Of a stretch of 46,616 bases of DNA, positions 17,092 through 26,061 are shown one piece after another. The stretch is from JAKAWQ01 sp035503055 (GTDB taxonomy: Bacteria > Pseudomonadota > Alphaproteobacteria > Acetobacterales > Acetobacteraceae). How positions within the stretch are numbered: the stretch's first letter is position 1; the number at the start of each line of letters is the position of its first letter. Both the position numbers and the translations under genes were made by a program. The stretch is from positions 1 through 46,616 of the forward strand of contig DATJTV010000341.1 of NCBI GenBank assembly GCA_035503055.1. Direction: 5' to 3'. The notes under the pieces are model-generated. The model had not been told where the DNA came from and did not search any database. It saw only the letters and a list, made by a program, of their open reading frames with translations.

Positions 17092-17862
17092 TCACGGCGG
17101 AAACGCATCCCCGAGCGGCTCGCGGTGGAAATGAAGCTGCGAATTCTCGAACGACTGAGCCTGGTGCTGCAGCCACTCGACCGAGCGATGGATGTGAGCG
17201 CGTGCCGCGGCTTCGGCCGCATCCGGATCCTGCTTCGCCAGGGCTTCCAGGATCGCCTCGTGCTCCTCGAGCACGTCCCGCATCGGCCGGAGCAGTCCGC
17301 CGGAGAACGCCATCACCATGATGTTGACGGACTCCATCGTCCTGAAGAGAGGAGCGCTGTCGGCGATCCTGAACAGGCCGATGTGGAACAGGTAGTCCTG
17401 GCGAATGTAGTGGTGCCGGCTGGCGGGCGACTCGGTCGTGTCGATATCGTTGAACAGCCCGCTCAGCTGATCGATCTGCCGGGGCGTGACGAGCGAGGCC
17501 GCCCGTCGCGCGGCAAGGCCTTCCAGGACCTCCCGGACTTCGAAGACCAGGGCGAGCTCGCGCGGCGTCAGCCGCCGCACGTGAACCCCGCGCCGGGAGC
17601 GCCATTCCAGCACCTGCTCCTGCGCGAGCCGCTTCAAGGCGCTGATGATGGGCGTCCGGCTGACCCCCATTTTCGCGGCGAGCTGTTCGGGAACGATGCG
17701 CTCGCCGGGCAGCAGCTCGCCCTTGGCGATCATCGTCCTGAGGCGCTCGTAGATGTGGTCGTCGAGATTGAGGCGGTCGCCGGGAGTTCCCTCCTCGGCG
17801 CTCGTCAATCCGTCGAACCTGTCGCCATCGGCGCTCATCTGGCCTCGCTGTCGCCCCGTCAT
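17092..17862 (-). CDS. GntR-family regulator with FCD ligand domain
   Basis: The 256-residue protein has an N-terminal winged helix (IYERLRTMIAKGELLPGERI, then KMGVSRTPIISALKRL) and an all-helical FCD domain with metal or ligand residues in RQDYLFH, EEHEAIL and HIHRS. FCD regulators usually bind sugar acids, hydroxyacids or amino acids and repress the catabolic operon they sit in. It heads the minus-strand uptake operon and is divergent from the lyase-like gene, so it probably controls both. The start may be the ATG at 17862 or the one at 17838; the latter would leave the near-palindrome at 17861 outside the coding region. Confidence 0.9.
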   Translation of the reverse strand: MTGRQRGQMSADGDRFDGLTSAEEGTPGDRLNLDDHIYERLRTMIAKGELLPGERIVPEQLAAKMGVSRTPIISALKRLAQEQVLEWRSRRGVHVRRLTPRELALVFEVREVLEGLAARRAASLVTPRQIDQLSGLFNDIDTTESPASRHHYIRQDYLFHIGLFRIADSAPLFRTMESVNIMVMAFSGGLLRPMRDVLEEHEAILEALAKQDPDAAEAAARAHIHRSVEWLQHQAQSFENSQLHFHREPLGDAFPP

Positions 17863-17888
17863 CCGATTGACATCATATTAAATTGGAT
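17861..17888. promoter_or_regulatory. Candidate GntR operator / divergent promoter region
   Basis: ATCCGATT and AATTGGAT, complementary except for one base, flank a 12-base AT-rich centre. The segment lies in the 90-bp divergent control region between the regulator and the lyase-like gene and is the most AT-rich part of it. Binding by the neighbouring regulator is inference. Confidence 0.45.
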
Positions 17889-17952
17889 ATTGAATGCAAG
17901 AGCTTTGTTGATCGACCAACCGGATCCTTCGACCAATCAGAAAGGCTCAGAA

Positions 17953-18846
17953 ATGCGACGGGTCACCTTGGACGAGCTGCTGGCGGGCAACGAGCCGATC
18001 GTCACGCCGGGAGCATGGGACGCGCTCACCGGCCGGGTCCTGCAGCGGATGGGCGCCAAATGCCTGGTCGTCGGCGGCTGGGTGACCGGCGCGTCGCGCG
18101 CCGTGCCCGAGCCGCTCCTGACGATGACCGAGCAGGTCGAGGCCGCCGGGCGCGTCGCCCGCGCCGTCGAGGTGCCGGTGATCGTCGATGGCCATACCGG
18201 CTTTGGCGAGCCGGTCCATGTCACGCGTGCGGTTCGCGAATACGAGGAAGCGGGGATCGACTGCATCCAGCTGGAGGACCAGTTCTTTCCCAAGCGGGCC
18301 CATTACCATCAGGCGCACGAGCACGTCGTGCCTTGTCCGGCGATGGTCGAGAAGCTGGTCTATGCCCGCCGCGCCCGGCGCAGCCCGTCGTTCAAGATCA
18401 TCGCGCGCACGGATGCGCACGGCGCGGTCGGCGGCTCGCTGGAGGACACCATTGCCCGGCTCCGGGCATACAAGGAGGCCGGGGCCGATATCCTGATGCC
18501 GTTCGCATCACCGGGCGATCATCCCGAGGAGCTCGATATCGAGGTCCTGAAGCGGGTGAGGCGCGAGGTCCCGGACATTCCGATGGTCTGGTCGGCCGGC
18601 GAGGCCCGGGATGAGAGGGAGCCCGACCTCCGGACGGTCTTCGCGATCGGTTACCAGATCATCATGTTTCCGACCAACTTCATGATCGCCTCGGTGCAGC
18701 GGACGATGGAGCATTTCGCCGAGATCCAGAGGACCGGCAAGGCGCTGCTGCCCGGCAGCGATCGCGCCAAGCTGGAGATCGAGACGGCGATCGGGCTTCC
18801 CGAGCTCTATGCGATCGAGCGCGAGACGACCGAGCGTCCGGCCTGA
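17953..18846 (+). CDS. PEP mutase/isocitrate lyase superfamily protein
   Basis: The 297-residue protein is an (alpha/beta)8 barrel of the PEPM/ICL superfamily: PGAWDALTGRVLQRMG, the metal-binding VDGHTGFGEP loop, CIQLEDQFFPKR, then IIARTDAHG. The loop that carries the catalytic Cys in true isocitrate and methylisocitrate lyases (KRCGH) reads KRAHYH here. A classical lyase reaction by that mechanism is therefore unlikely; oxaloacetate decarboxylase-like or C-C lyase activity on another 2-hydroxy or 2-oxo acid is possible. The ATG at 17953 is 90 bases from the divergent regulator, so it belongs to the same regulon. Confidence 0.85.
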   Translation: MRRVTLDELLAGNEPIVTPGAWDALTGRVLQRMGAKCLVVGGWVTGASRAVPEPLLTMTEQVEAAGRVARAVEVPVIVDGHTGFGEPVHVTRAVREYEEAGIDCIQLEDQFFPKRAHYHQAHEHVVPCPAMVEKLVYARRARRSPSFKIIARTDAHGAVGGSLEDTIARLRAYKEAGADILMPFASPGDHPEELDIEVLKRVRREVPDIPMVWSAGEARDEREPDLRTVFAIGYQIIMFPTNFMIASVQRTMEHFAEIQRTGKALLPGSDRAKLEIETAIGLPELYAIERETTERPA

Positions 18847-19127
18847 TCGCCGTCGCGCCGCCCGCCAGACCGGGAGCAGGGCCGGGAGCCGGACCGGCAG
18901 AGCGTGACGGGGAAGTGGCTGATTTCGCGGCGAAAACCCCGTTCCGGGCCCGGTCCCCGAATCTAGTCATATGATTCTAAAAGAAAAACCAATCCAAAAC
19001 GACCCACGCTCTGCCCACTCTGCCCACTTTCCTTCATCCCCGGGCGCGCAAAATCGGGGCGATTCCAAAGCGCTTTCTCCCGTCCCTCGGACTTTTTCGC
19101 CGCCCCCCTCCGTGGCAGTTTCGGGCG

Positions 19128-20093
19128 ATGCGCATCCACATCCAGAACCCCGAGAACGACCCGCTCTTCGCCATCACGCAAAGCCAGTGGGACGCCGCCG
19201 CCGCCCGCGCCGGCGCCGCCCATGCGGTCACCATCGCCGACCGCGAAGAAGCCTTCGCCGCCGCGCTCCCGACCGCCGAAGCCCTGATCGCGCCTCCCTC
19301 CTGGCTCGCCCGAGCTTTCTCCGCGCCCCGGCTCCGCCTCATCTTCTGCACCACTGCCGGGGTCGATGCGCTCGCCCCATTCACCCATCTCCCCCCCGGC
19401 GCCGTCCTCGTCTGCAACCGCGGCATCCACGGGGAGAAAGCCGGCGACTACGCGATCATGGCCCTCCTCATGCTCGCCGCGCGAATGCCGGCGCTGATCG
19501 CCTCCCAGGCCGAGCAGCGCTGGGAGCCGCGGTATACATCTCCCCTCTCCGGCCGGCGCCTCGCCGTGATCGGCCTCGGCGCGCTCGGCGCCGCCGCGGC
19601 CGCCCGCGCCGGCGCCTTCGGCATGAAGGTCACCGGCATCACCCGCACCGGCGCCCCGCACCCCGCCTGCCACGCGAGCCTCCCCGTCACCGCGCTCGAC
19701 GAGGCGCTCCCCGCCGCCGATTTTCTCCTCCTCGCCTGTCCGCTCACGCCGGCGACCCGCAACCTCATCGATCGCCGTCGCCTCTCCCTCCTGCCGCCCG
19801 GCGCGGGGCTCGTGAACATCGGCCGGGGCGCCGTAATCGACGAGGACGCGCTCGCCGACCTCCTCGACGCGGGCCGTCTCGGTGGCGCGGTGCTCGACGT
19901 CGTCGCCCACGAGCCGCTGCCGCCCGGCCATCGCCTCTGGCGCACCAGCAACCTCGTCCTCACCCCGCACGTCTCCGCCGACGATCCCGCCACCTACAAC
20001 CCGCGCACGCTCGATCGCTTCTTCGCCGCCCTCGCCGCGCTCGCCCGCGGCGCTGCGGTTCCCAACGTGGTCGATTTCGCCCGCTGCTACTGA
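19128..20093 (+). CDS. D-isomer-specific 2-hydroxyacid dehydrogenase
   Basis: The 321-residue protein has the catalytic and NAD domains of the D-2-hydroxyacid dehydrogenase family: the cofactor loop IGLGALGAAAA, ACPLTPATRNLI, the NIGRGAVIDEDAL motif with catalytic Arg nearby, VAHEPLP with Glu and the final TPHVS His. It should reduce a 2-oxoacid (glyoxylate, hydroxypyruvate or similar) with NAD(P)H. It is a single gene convergent with the glycosyltransferase operon (3-base gap). The 281 bases upstream hold no gene. Confidence 0.85.
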   Translation: MRIHIQNPENDPLFAITQSQWDAAAARAGAAHAVTIADREEAFAAALPTAEALIAPPSWLARAFSAPRLRLIFCTTAGVDALAPFTHLPPGAVLVCNRGIHGEKAGDYAIMALLMLAARMPALIASQAEQRWEPRYTSPLSGRRLAVIGLGALGAAAAARAGAFGMKVTGITRTGAPHPACHASLPVTALDEALPAADFLLLACPLTPATRNLIDRRRLSLLPPGAGLVNIGRGAVIDEDALADLLDAGRLGGAVLDVVAHEPLPPGHRLWRTSNLVLTPHVSADDPATYNPRTLDRFFAALAALARGAAVPNVVDFARCY

Positions 20094-20096
20094 GCC

Positions 20097-21323
20097 TCAG
20101 CCCCCGCGGGTGAGCCGCCGCACGACGTCGCGATAGGCGGCGAGATGGTCCTCCATCCGCAGATGCTCCTCGGCGTAGCTGCGCGCCGCCGCGCCGAGCC
20201 GGCGCGCGAGCGTCGTATCCTCGAGGAGCTCGAGGATCCGCTCGGCAAGCAGCCCCGGGTCCAGGCAGGGCGTCAGCAGCCCGTTGCGCCGGTCGCGCAC
20301 GAACTCCGCCACCGGCTTCGTGTCGCTCGCGATCACCGGCGCCCCGGCGGCCAGCGCCTCGCGCAGCGACCACGAGGCGACGAACGGATAGGTGAGATAG
20401 ACATGCGCATCCGAGCGCTGCAGCAGCGCGAGGTAATGGCGGTAGTCGATCTTGCCTGGGAAATGCACCCGCGCCGGGTCGAGCTTGTCGCCGAGCTCGG
20501 CCAGCATCCGTGCCCGCCAGGTGCCGCCCCGCGGCGGCGGCATGCCGTAGCTCACCTCGTCCCCGCCGACCAGCACCACGCGCACATCCTGCCGCGCCGC
20601 CAGCACAAGCGGCAGCGCACGCATCATCACGTGAAAGCCGCGATAGGGCTCGAGGTTGCGCGCGACATAGGTCACGAGCTTTTCCCCGGGCGCGATGCTG
20701 AACCCGCCGAGCACCAGCTTCCGCCGCCGCGCCGCGGCGAGCGGCTTGCAGAGCGCAAGATCGACGCCCTCTGGCAGGATCTCGATTTCCCGCGCCGCCC
20801 AGTCGGGAAAGGTCGAACGCTGCCAGCGCGTCGGCGTCTGGCCATGCCCGCCCAAGCTCAGCGCCAGCAGGTTCACCGCGTTCTTCGCCCGGACGCGCGG
20901 ATAGAGCGCCGGGTCGGGCGGGAACTCGGGGTCGAACCCGACATCCACGCCCTCGGTGTGGTAGAAGAACTCGAAATAGCCGAGCAGCGGCGCCGCCGGC
21001 CAGACGTCGCGGATATTGAGCAGCTCGCCCCAGCCGTGATGGCCGATGATGATGTCGGGGGTGAAGCCGAGCCGCTTCACCCGTTCCGCCGTCCGCGCCA
21101 CCGTCTCGGCCCGCAACGAGGCCAGCTCGAACTCGCGCGCATCCGGGTGCGTCGTCCTGCTCGGCCCGCGCGGCAAGCGATAGACCACCTTGCGCACGCC
21201 GGAGATGTGGTTGGCGTTCGGCTCGGCGAGGAACACGACCTGGTCGCGCTCGCGCACCGCCAGCTGCTTCAGGAAGTGGAGGTACTGGCCGGGAAAGTTC
21301 TGGTGAACGAAGAGGTATTTCAC
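20097..21323 (-). CDS. Glycosyltransferase, GT4 type
   Basis: The 408-residue protein has a GT-B fold. The N terminus (YLFVHQNFPGQYLHF) matches a group common in glycan clusters. The C-terminal half has the nucleotide-sugar site: VARNLEPYRGFHVMMRALP, VVLVGGDEVSYG, and the EX7E-like WSLREALAAGAPVIASD. It should transfer a sugar from a nucleotide sugar to a glycan or lipid on the cytoplasmic side of the membrane. The start is a GTG at 21323 with a weak ribosome site. It is the last of three minus-strand genes that look like a glycan module. Confidence 0.85.
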   Translation of the reverse strand: MKYLFVHQNFPGQYLHFLKQLAVRERDQVVFLAEPNANHISGVRKVVYRLPRGPSRTTHPDAREFELASLRAETVARTAERVKRLGFTPDIIIGHHGWGELLNIRDVWPAAPLLGYFEFFYHTEGVDVGFDPEFPPDPALYPRVRAKNAVNLLALSLGGHGQTPTRWQRSTFPDWAAREIEILPEGVDLALCKPLAAARRRKLVLGGFSIAPGEKLVTYVARNLEPYRGFHVMMRALPLVLAARQDVRVVLVGGDEVSYGMPPPRGGTWRARMLAELGDKLDPARVHFPGKIDYRHYLALLQRSDAHVYLTYPFVASWSLREALAAGAPVIASDTKPVAEFVRDRRNGLLTPCLDPGLLAERILELLEDTTLARRLGAAARSYAEEHLRMEDHLAAYRDVVRRLTRGG

Positions 21324-21396
21324 GCCGTCCGGCGCCGTCCCATGGCCGGTGGACGGTTCAGGCCGGCGCGCGGACCCGCGGTCTCAGCCAAGCGCG

Positions 21397-22470
21397 CTAC
21401 CGCCGGCGTCCCGGATGCTTGCCCAACGGATGACTGCCGCGCTTTTTCCCCGGCCCGTGCGGCTTCCGGGCCGGCGCCTCCGGACGGGCCAGTGCCAGTG
21501 AAGCGGCCTTGCCGCGTGCTTCCTTCCTGGGCACCGGCGCCACCGGCCGGGCCGGCGCCCCCGGCCGGGCCGGCGCCACCGGCCGGGCCGGCGCCACCGG
21601 CCGTGCGGCCCCCTTGCGCGGCCGCAGCATCACCTGGAAGGCCTCGAGCGGCGCCAGGCCCTCAGACTCGCAGGGCTCGCCCGCCGCCACGGGCCCGACC
21701 GCCGAGCCGTCCGTGAAGCTCGCGGAGTAGGCGCATTCGAATTCGTCGGCGGCCGCCCCACGCAGCCGCACTCTGAGCCCGAGGATCGGCAGCGCCATCC
21801 GCCGGCTGCCGCAGAACTGGCCGCCTTGCGACCAGGGAGAGAGCCAGCCGCGGCCGAGCACGGCCTGGTATTCGAGGTCCTCGGGCTTGAGCTCCGGCGG
21901 CGGCACGACCGAGAACCCCTCGATCCACAGCTTGCTGCCCCGCTCGCCCACCCATTCGCCGATCTGCCCGCCGACATCGCCCCGCCGCTGGACATGCGCG
22001 GTTATCACCGGCGCCGCGCTCGGCGCACCCTCGCCCGCCCCGTTGGGGGCTTTCGCCTCGGCGCTCGGCTCTGCCGGCGGCAGGCCCGCCGGCTGCAGCA
22101 TCGGCGCCGCGCCCTCGGCGCCGTTCGGGCGGAAATCACCGAGCCTGACAACCTGAAGTTGCGGCAAGGAATCGCCGCCGAGGCTCGATTGATAGACCGT
22201 CACCAAGACCTGCGCCGGCCCTTCCGAAACCCGGATCAGCGCCGCGTCGTTGCCGGTCGAGACCCATCCGTCCTCGCGGAAGCCGCTGATCTCGACGCCG
22301 CCATTGGCCCCGGCAATGCCCGGGGGTAGAGAAATCCTGACGCCGGGCAGGCCGGTGGCCGGGTTGGGACGGTGCCCATTGGGCCCGTGGAAGACACAAT
22401 AGAGCCCGGTATCGAGCTTCATCAGGTGCCCCGACACTTTTAGTTCGGTCACGATCTTCTGCTCGGACAT
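21397..22470 (-). CDS. Unrecognised protein with a repeat-bearing basic C-terminal tail
   Basis: The 357-residue protein has no signal peptide or membrane segment. Residues 1-120 and about 165-280 look like beta-rich globular domains (GLYCVFHGPNGHR, GRGWLSPWSQGG, then FCGSRRMALPILG). They are joined by a Pro/Ala-rich linker. The last 75 residues form a Pro/Ala/Arg/Lys tail with six-residue units (ARPVAP) from an 18-bp tandem repeat. I do not recognise the family. Its place between two glycosyltransferase genes suggests a scaffold or binding role in glycan assembly; the tail may bind acidic polymers. This is inference. Confidence 0.65.
   Translation of the reverse strand: MSEQKIVTELKVSGHLMKLDTGLYCVFHGPNGHRPNPATGLPGVRISLPPGIAGANGGVEISGFREDGWVSTGNDAALIRVSEGPAQVLVTVYQSSLGGDSLPQLQVVRLGDFRPNGAEGAAPMLQPAGLPPAEPSAEAKAPNGAGEGAPSAAPVITAHVQRRGDVGGQIGEWVGERGSKLWIEGFSVVPPPELKPEDLEYQAVLGRGWLSPWSQGGQFCGSRRMALPILGLRVRLRGAAADEFECAYSASFTDGSAVGPVAAGEPCESEGLAPLEAFQVMLRPRKGAARPVAPARPVAPARPGAPARPVAPVPRKEARGKAASLALARPEAPARKPHGPGKKRGSHPLGKHPGRRR
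21541..21612. repeat. 18-bp tandem repeat, 4 units, in the basic-tail protein
   Basis: Four units of the type CACCGGCCGGGCCGGCGC, one degenerate, plus a weak unit before them, encode the ARPVAP-like units. The units are themselves partly palindromic (GGCCGG, GGCGCC). Confidence 0.8.
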
Positions 22471-22572
22471 CCTACTCTTTCGCGGGAAGGCCAGGACAAC
22501 GGAGGCCCCACGAATACCACGAGCTGCAACCGTTGCGCGATGACATTCCGAAAACTCTTGCCAGAACCCCCA

Positions 22573-25473
22573 CTATCTTTCAAGCGGACGAAGTTTACAC
22601 AATGCATTGTTCAGCGCTGCAGGTGTAAGCCCGAGCGGCAGCAACCAGCCGCGCCCGGTGGCGCGGATCCGCTCCGCCTGCGCACCGAGATCGAACGCCG
22701 CGACATCGAGCCCCGCCCGCCACGCCTCGGAGAGCGCGAAGCACCAAGTCTCCGGCCAGACCGAGGGCAGGAAGGCGAAGTCCGCCTGCTGCGCGGCGAT
22801 CAGCCCGGGCAGCTCCTCCGGGCGGTATTCCCCGGTCGGGAACACCCGCCCGGTTTCGATCAGGCGCTTATCGTCGGGGGAATAGCCCACCAGCACGAAG
22901 CTGAGCGGCAGGTCCCGCCACGCCGCGTCGCGCGCGGCGGCGAGCAGGACCTCATAGCCCTTGGCAATGCTGATCGCGCCGATCACGGCGACGGTGAGCT
23001 TCGCGCCGAAGCGCTGCCGCGGGCGGGGGGCGGGCAGGGCGGCATCGTCCTCCCAGGGCGCGACGCCAATTGCAACGCCGGGGAAATGGCGTCGGAAGCG
23101 CGCCGCGGTATCGGTCGACGGAGCGATGACGCGCCGCGCGGCGGTGAGCTCCGTCGCCGAGCGCGCGAGCAGCGCCGCGGGGGCGATCTCCTCCTCGATT
23201 TCGCTGCCCATGTCGGCGATGCAGGCAGCGCACACATGCGGTTCCGGCTCGCCGCAATAGCGCCCCTCGCGCCCGACCAGCGCGATGCGGGCGCAGAAGG
23301 CGGCGTAGTCGTGCAGATAGACGTCGTAGGGCGCGCCGAGCTGGCGGCAGAGCTCGAGGATCGCGTGGTCGTGCCCGACCATCTGGTGCAGCTCCGCCAC
23401 CTGCACCCGCTCGGCCCGAAGCAGCCTGGCGAGCGCCCCGATCTCCCCGGGCATGGCGAAGCGGAGGTTGGGAAAGGCCTCGCCGCCGTCATCGCTCACC
23501 ACCGCCGCCCGCCCGTCCTCCGGCATCGCCGTCGCCGGCCGCAGCAGGATCGGCCGCAATCCCCGCCCGCGCAGCTCCGCCACCCGCCGCCGAAGAAACC
23601 CGTCCACCCCGCCGCCGCGCCCGTGCGCGATCAGGATCACCGCGCCCGCCTCCGCGCGCCCGGCCGCGAAGCGCGCCGCGTCCAGCCGCCGGCGATAAGC
23701 AAAAAGCGGGTCGGCTTCGACATGGGCCGCGATGAGTTCGTCGTAGCCCGGGTGCAGGCGGTTGAGCAGCCCGAGATTGCGCCGCACGAGCCGTCCGCCC
23801 GCGGCGCCGAACGAGCCGCCGCCGAGATGGGCGACGAACACTCCGGGCGCCGCCGCGTGCCGCCAGCCCAGATGCCGCGCGCGGAGGCAAAAATCATTCT
23901 CCTCCCCGTAGCCCTGGGCGAAGACATCCTCGCGGAAGAGCCCGGTCTCGGCGAGGCAGGCGCGGCGGATATAGAGGCAGAACCCCACCCCCGTCGGGAT
24001 CTCCACCGCGGCGCCGTGATGAAGCCGCGCCGCCAGCCGCGCCAGCCGCGCCGTCTCCGTTGCGTCCGGAACCGCGTTGCCCCCCTTGGGATCGGGGTAG
24101 CTCAGAATGGTCGCCTCGTTGGAGAAGGGCGTCGCAGTGCCGATATCGCGCGCCGATTGCACAGAGGCGCGCAGCCCCTCGACCCATCCCTCGGCGACCA
24201 GCGTGTCGCTGTTGAGCAGCACGATGTCCGCCTCGGGCCGCGCCGCGCGGATGCCGTCGTTGCAGGCTGTCGGGAACCCGCCTGGCCGCGTCCGCCGTAC
24301 CAGGCGGATCCGGCCCGCGGCGGCGAGCGCGTCCAGCGCGCGGGCGAGATCAGGATCGGGCGAAGCGTCGTCCACCACGATCAGCCGCGCCTCGCGCGGC
24401 AGGTCTTTCTCGACCGCCTCGAGGCAGGCCAGGGTGACCTCCCTCGCGCCATGCACCGGCACGACGATATCGACCGCCGCTCGCGCGGTTCGCGCTCTGG
24501 CGGGCGCCGGCAGGCGCCGCGCCGTCTCGCGCGCCCGAGCGGTGGCTTCTTCGTCGTCGCGCCGCGGGTCGAGCGGGCTTCCCGTCAGCTCCCGCCCGTC
24601 GCGATCGCGCACTGCGATCGGCCCGGCGAGGCCGGCGAGGCGAGCGGCGGAGATCGTGAACCCGCGCGGCCGGGCGAGCGGCGATGCCTCGGGCAGGCGA
24701 AACCCCTCGTCCCGCGCCGTGATCGTGAAGGAAGGCCGAGCGGCGCCCGCAGCCGAGACACCGAGCACCGGGTCGCGCTCCGGATCGCCCGGATGCCAGG
24801 CCCAGCCCGAGATCCCGCCCTCCCGCGCCTCGACGAACCCCTCGGTGCGCCGGAGCGCCGCGATCCGGATCGGGCTGCCGAGCAGATCGTTCCCGTCGAC
24901 GCTGACCGAGAGAAGACGGTGCCGCTCCCAGCCCTCCGGCAGCTTCATCCTCCTGCCAACCGGCCGCGGCACAGGCTTGCCGTCGAGCGTCAGCGCCACG
25001 CCCTTCGCCGCCGCCGCGCCGAGCAGCAAGGTCCCGTCTGAGCCGAGCGCGCACCATCCCGGATGGCCCGCGGCCGCCGCGACCGCCTCGAGGATCACCG
25101 CCGCGTCAGCCTCCGGGCGTGTCCAGACATGGCCTGCCAGCGCCCGCCCGAGCGCGGCCGCGGCCGCCGCATCATCGCCCGCGCGCCGATGGGCCCCGGC
25201 CAGCGCCACCCAGACCGCGCGGAGGTCGTGGCGATTGGCGACGCCGGCGAGCAGCGTCCGGCCCTCGCCCTCGCCCGCCCGGAGCCGGGCCATGGCGAGC
25301 GAGAGCGCGATCCGGTCCTCGCGCGGCGCGAGCCGATGGGCGCGATCGAACCAGCGCCGCGCCCGGGCTAAATCTTTGGCAGCGACGGCCGCCTCGCCCT
25401 GCTCCCAGGCGGCGAGCGCCGTGCCCGCGTCGGGCGGGGCGTCCTGCGGCGGCGGGGCGGGGCGGCGGGCCAT
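22573..25473 (-). CDS. Large double glycosyltransferase: helical repeats + GT2 + GT4
   Basis: The 966-residue protein starts with TPR-like helical repeats (about residues 15-115), then a beta-rich middle with GWAWHPGDPERDP. A GT2 domain from about residue 335 has VDIVVPVHG, LIVVDDASPD and LLNSDT; a GT4-type domain fills about the last 350 residues (VAVIGAISIAKGYEVLL, FLPSVWPETWCFALSEAW). Such fusions build surface polysaccharides or glycosylate proteins. The ATG at 25473 after GGGGAGA was preferred to an upstream TTG. It is the first gene of the three-gene glycan module. Confidence 0.85.
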   Translation of the reverse strand: MARRPAPPPQDAPPDAGTALAAWEQGEAAVAAKDLARARRWFDRAHRLAPREDRIALSLAMARLRAGEGEGRTLLAGVANRHDLRAVWVALAGAHRRAGDDAAAAAALGRALAGHVWTRPEADAAVILEAVAAAAGHPGWCALGSDGTLLLGAAAAKGVALTLDGKPVPRPVGRRMKLPEGWERHRLLSVSVDGNDLLGSPIRIAALRRTEGFVEAREGGISGWAWHPGDPERDPVLGVSAAGAARPSFTITARDEGFRLPEASPLARPRGFTISAARLAGLAGPIAVRDRDGRELTGSPLDPRRDDEEATARARETARRLPAPARARTARAAVDIVVPVHGAREVTLACLEAVEKDLPREARLIVVDDASPDPDLARALDALAAAGRIRLVRRTRPGGFPTACNDGIRAARPEADIVLLNSDTLVAEGWVEGLRASVQSARDIGTATPFSNEATILSYPDPKGGNAVPDATETARLARLAARLHHGAAVEIPTGVGFCLYIRRACLAETGLFREDVFAQGYGEENDFCLRARHLGWRHAAAPGVFVAHLGGGSFGAAGGRLVRRNLGLLNRLHPGYDELIAAHVEADPLFAYRRRLDAARFAAGRAEAGAVILIAHGRGGGVDGFLRRRVAELRGRGLRPILLRPATAMPEDGRAAVVSDDGGEAFPNLRFAMPGEIGALARLLRAERVQVAELHQMVGHDHAILELCRQLGAPYDVYLHDYAAFCARIALVGREGRYCGEPEPHVCAACIADMGSEIEEEIAPAALLARSATELTAARRVIAPSTDTAARFRRHFPGVAIGVAPWEDDAALPAPRPRQRFGAKLTVAVIGAISIAKGYEVLLAAARDAAWRDLPLSFVLVGYSPDDKRLIETGRVFPTGEYRPEELPGLIAAQQADFAFLPSVWPETWCFALSEAWRAGLDVAAFDLGAQAERIRATGRGWLLPLGLTPAALNNALCKLRPLER

Positions 25474-25557
25474 TCTCCCCGTAAGTGCCAAGTTTCAGGG
25501 CAACTTGCCACTCTTCAGGGGCCGTATCCCCCCGCCCCGATAAGGCTCGGCAACCGC

Positions 25558-26046
25558 TCAGTGCGTCGCGGCGGCCGTGTGATGGCCCATGGGCGCGCCG
25601 CCGCTGCGGAACACCGTGTCGGCGTTCTGCTGCTGCGCCGGCGGCATCACCGCGTAGAGGGCCTGGAAGGCGTCAGCGATCGTCTGCATGTTCTTCGCAT
25701 GCAGCGCCGCAAGCTGCGCGTAGGACTCCATGTCCTGCGCCGCGTTCATCGTCCCCAGTTGAGCGCCGCGCTGCTCGAACGCCTGGTGCATGCTGTCAGC
25801 GTTCGCCGTCATCGCCTGGGCGAAGCGGTTCCATTGCGGCTCCTCTGCCGGGGTGACCTGCAGCATCGCGTGCAGATCCGCGATGTGCTGCCGGACGGAC
25901 TCGGGCCCGTTCTGCGGGCCGGGCGCCGCCGGGGCGCTCGTTGACGGCGCCTGGGTCGGGGGCGCTTGGGTCTGGGCGAGGGCGCTCGCCGGGAGCGCCA
26001 GCGGCGCGATCAGCGCGAGCGCGACAAGGCAGGATTTTCCGTTCAT
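25558..26046 (-). CDS. Spy/LTXXQ-like periplasmic protein
   Basis: The 162-residue protein has a signal peptide (LVALALIAPLALPASALA) and a Pro/Ala linker, then helices with QHIADLHAMLQVTPAEEPQWNRFA. The LQVTPAEEPQWNRF part is an LTXXQ-like motif as in Spy/CpxP chaperones. Met-rich and His-containing stretches (MNAAQDMESY, PMGHHTAA) could bind metal. The role is probably periplasmic chaperone or stress protein. It is separated by 15 bases from the glycine-zipper protein upstream and likely co-transcribed. Confidence 0.7.
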   Translation of the reverse strand: MNGKSCLVALALIAPLALPASALAQTQAPPTQAPSTSAPAAPGPQNGPESVRQHIADLHAMLQVTPAEEPQWNRFAQAMTANADSMHQAFEQRGAQLGTMNAAQDMESYAQLAALHAKNMQTIADAFQALYAVMPPAQQQNADTVFRSGGAPMGHHTAAATH

Positions 26047-26061
26047 GGGCGGTCGCACTCC

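Noticed and set aside
22540..25041. Long plus-strand frame opposite the large glycosyltransferase gene
   Set aside because: The minus strand has GT2 and GT4 motifs throughout; the plus frame has no recognisable domain.
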